Assembly (NCBI GenBank): GCA_002319915.1
Contig: DCFQ01000042.1
Span: 15,456 to 30,553, forward strand
Reading direction: 5' to 3'
Length of the DNA stretch: 15,098 bases
Origin: Bacteroidales bacterium UBA1800
Lineage (GTDB): Bacteria > Bacteroidota > Bacteroidia > Bacteroidales > VadinHA17
Shown piece by piece: positions 14,750-15,098 of the stretch. The stretch's first letter is position 1, and each line of letters starts with the position of its first letter. A model generated the notes under the pieces. It was not told where the DNA came from, did not search any database, and was given only the letters and a program-made list of their open reading frames with translations. The position numbers and the translations under genes are program-made.

Positions 14750-14757
14750 CAAAAATA
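14750..14757 (-). promoter_or_regulatory. Promoter -7 element candidate for uvrA
   Basis: Read on the minus strand this is TATTTTTG, a full match to TAnnTTTG. The expected upstream TTTG is absent, replaced by a long T-run (plus-strand A-run near 14771-14778). Transcription would begin near 14743, leaving a leader of about 33 bases before the uvrA ATG. No LexA-type operator is evident. Confidence 0.4.
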
Positions 14758-14761
14758 ATAC

Positions 14762-14790
14762 TTTGAAATTAAAAAAAAGTGTTTTCTTTG
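14762..14790 (+). promoter_or_regulatory. Weak promoter candidate for the sigma factor gene
   Basis: TTTG at 14762-14765 and TTTCTTTG at 14783-14790 match the phylum consensus with one mismatch, but the 17-base spacer is short. It would give a leader of about 90 bases. The region is A/T-rich, so chance matches are likely. Confidence 0.25.
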
Positions 14791-14886
14791 TGTTCTCATT
14801 GATAAACGAAACTAAACCTACGGAGGACCGCCTATAACACAACTCTACTCTTAATATTTATTCACATATTTATTAAAGAGAGAGTT

Positions 14887-15098
14887 ATGAAAAAAACCAT
14901 GTCTGACTACGAACTTATCGAGAAGTTCGTAAAAGGTGATCAATCCTGTTTCGAAGAACTAATCCACCGTCACAAGAACAAAGTTTACGCGTATATAAGT
15001 CTTTATATCCGCGATCAGGCACTTGTCGAAGACCTTTTCCAGGACACCTTCCTGAAGGTGATCCAGTCCGTAAAATCCGGGAAGTATTATGATAACGG
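14887..15098 (+). CDS. ECF-type RNA polymerase sigma factor, 5' part only
   Basis: The frame from the ATG at 14887 stays open for 70 codons to the window edge, so the gene is cut off. The translation starts MKKTMSDYELIEKFVKGDQS and continues with a region 2 typical of extracytoplasmic-function sigma factors: a first helix (CFEELIHRHKNKVYAYI) and the core-binding VEDLFQDTFLKVIQ segment (48-61), both near-consensus. Region 4, needed for -35 recognition, would lie outside. A purine-rich GAGAG a few bases upstream may serve as ribosome site; the ATG at 14899 is an alternative start. It is divergent from uvrA across 177 A/T-rich bases. No anti-sigma gene can be seen because the sequence ends. Confidence 0.88.
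   Translation, partial: MKKTMSDYELIEKFVKGDQSCFEELIHRHKNKVYAYISLYIRDQALVEDLFQDTFLKVIQSVKSGKYYDN

Overview
This is a chromosomal stretch from a member of the Bacteroidota, most likely the Bacteroidales. The evidence is the linked serC-serA-DUF1015 set, a short ACT-less SerA, a UvrA of the form I associate with Bacteroidota, starts preceded by A-rich stretches with few strong Shine-Dalgarno sites, and promoter-like TTTG / TAnnTTTG pairs. Nearly all of it is housekeeping genes. I see no mobile element, CRISPR array, tRNA or rRNA, and no gap over 300 bases.

Layout. 1-233: a GC-rich palindromic hairpin and the clpB leader. 234-2846 (+): clpB, a disaggregase. 2839-3537 (-): two small signalling genes, an HPt phosphotransfer protein followed by a STAS protein, the latter overlapping the end of clpB tail to tail. 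3538-3820: a divergent regulatory region with a good Bacteroidota-type promoter and a foldable leader RNA ahead of gcvT. 3821-5667 (+): gcvT (glycine cleavage T-protein) and a comB-family phosphatase. 5759-9024 (+): serC, serA and a DUF1015 gene, tightly spaced; together they take 3-phosphoglycerate to phosphoserine. 9075-9743 (+): the PLP-homeostasis gene yggS. 9818-10330 (-): a small helical protein of unknown function. 10463-11836 (+): a lipoprotein and a small secreted protein, both unknown, in one operon. 11902-14709 (-): uvrA. 14887-end (+): the start of an ECF sigma factor, cut by the window edge.

How the genes fit together. The centre of the window is one-carbon and serine metabolism: GcvT breaks down glycine, SerA and SerC make phosphoserine, and SerC and the wider glycine/serine enzymes use PLP, whose balance YggS maintains. 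No phosphoserine phosphatase gene lies in the cluster, and the conserved DUF1015 neighbour carries a motif that recalls ParB/free-serine-kinase proteins. ClpB and UvrA deal with protein and DNA damage.

Points worth a second look: the nested inverted repeat just downstream of the predicted gcvT start site; the HPt-STAS pair with no kinase or sigma partner nearby; the DUF1015 motif; Lys in place of the catalytic His in SerA; a UvrA that has lost one zinc-ligand pair and whose last ten residues are encoded by what looks like a dispersed palindromic repeat; and a second small intergenic repeat between DUF1015 and yggS. None of these is clearly a new multi-gene system. The window reads mainly as ordinary core genome.
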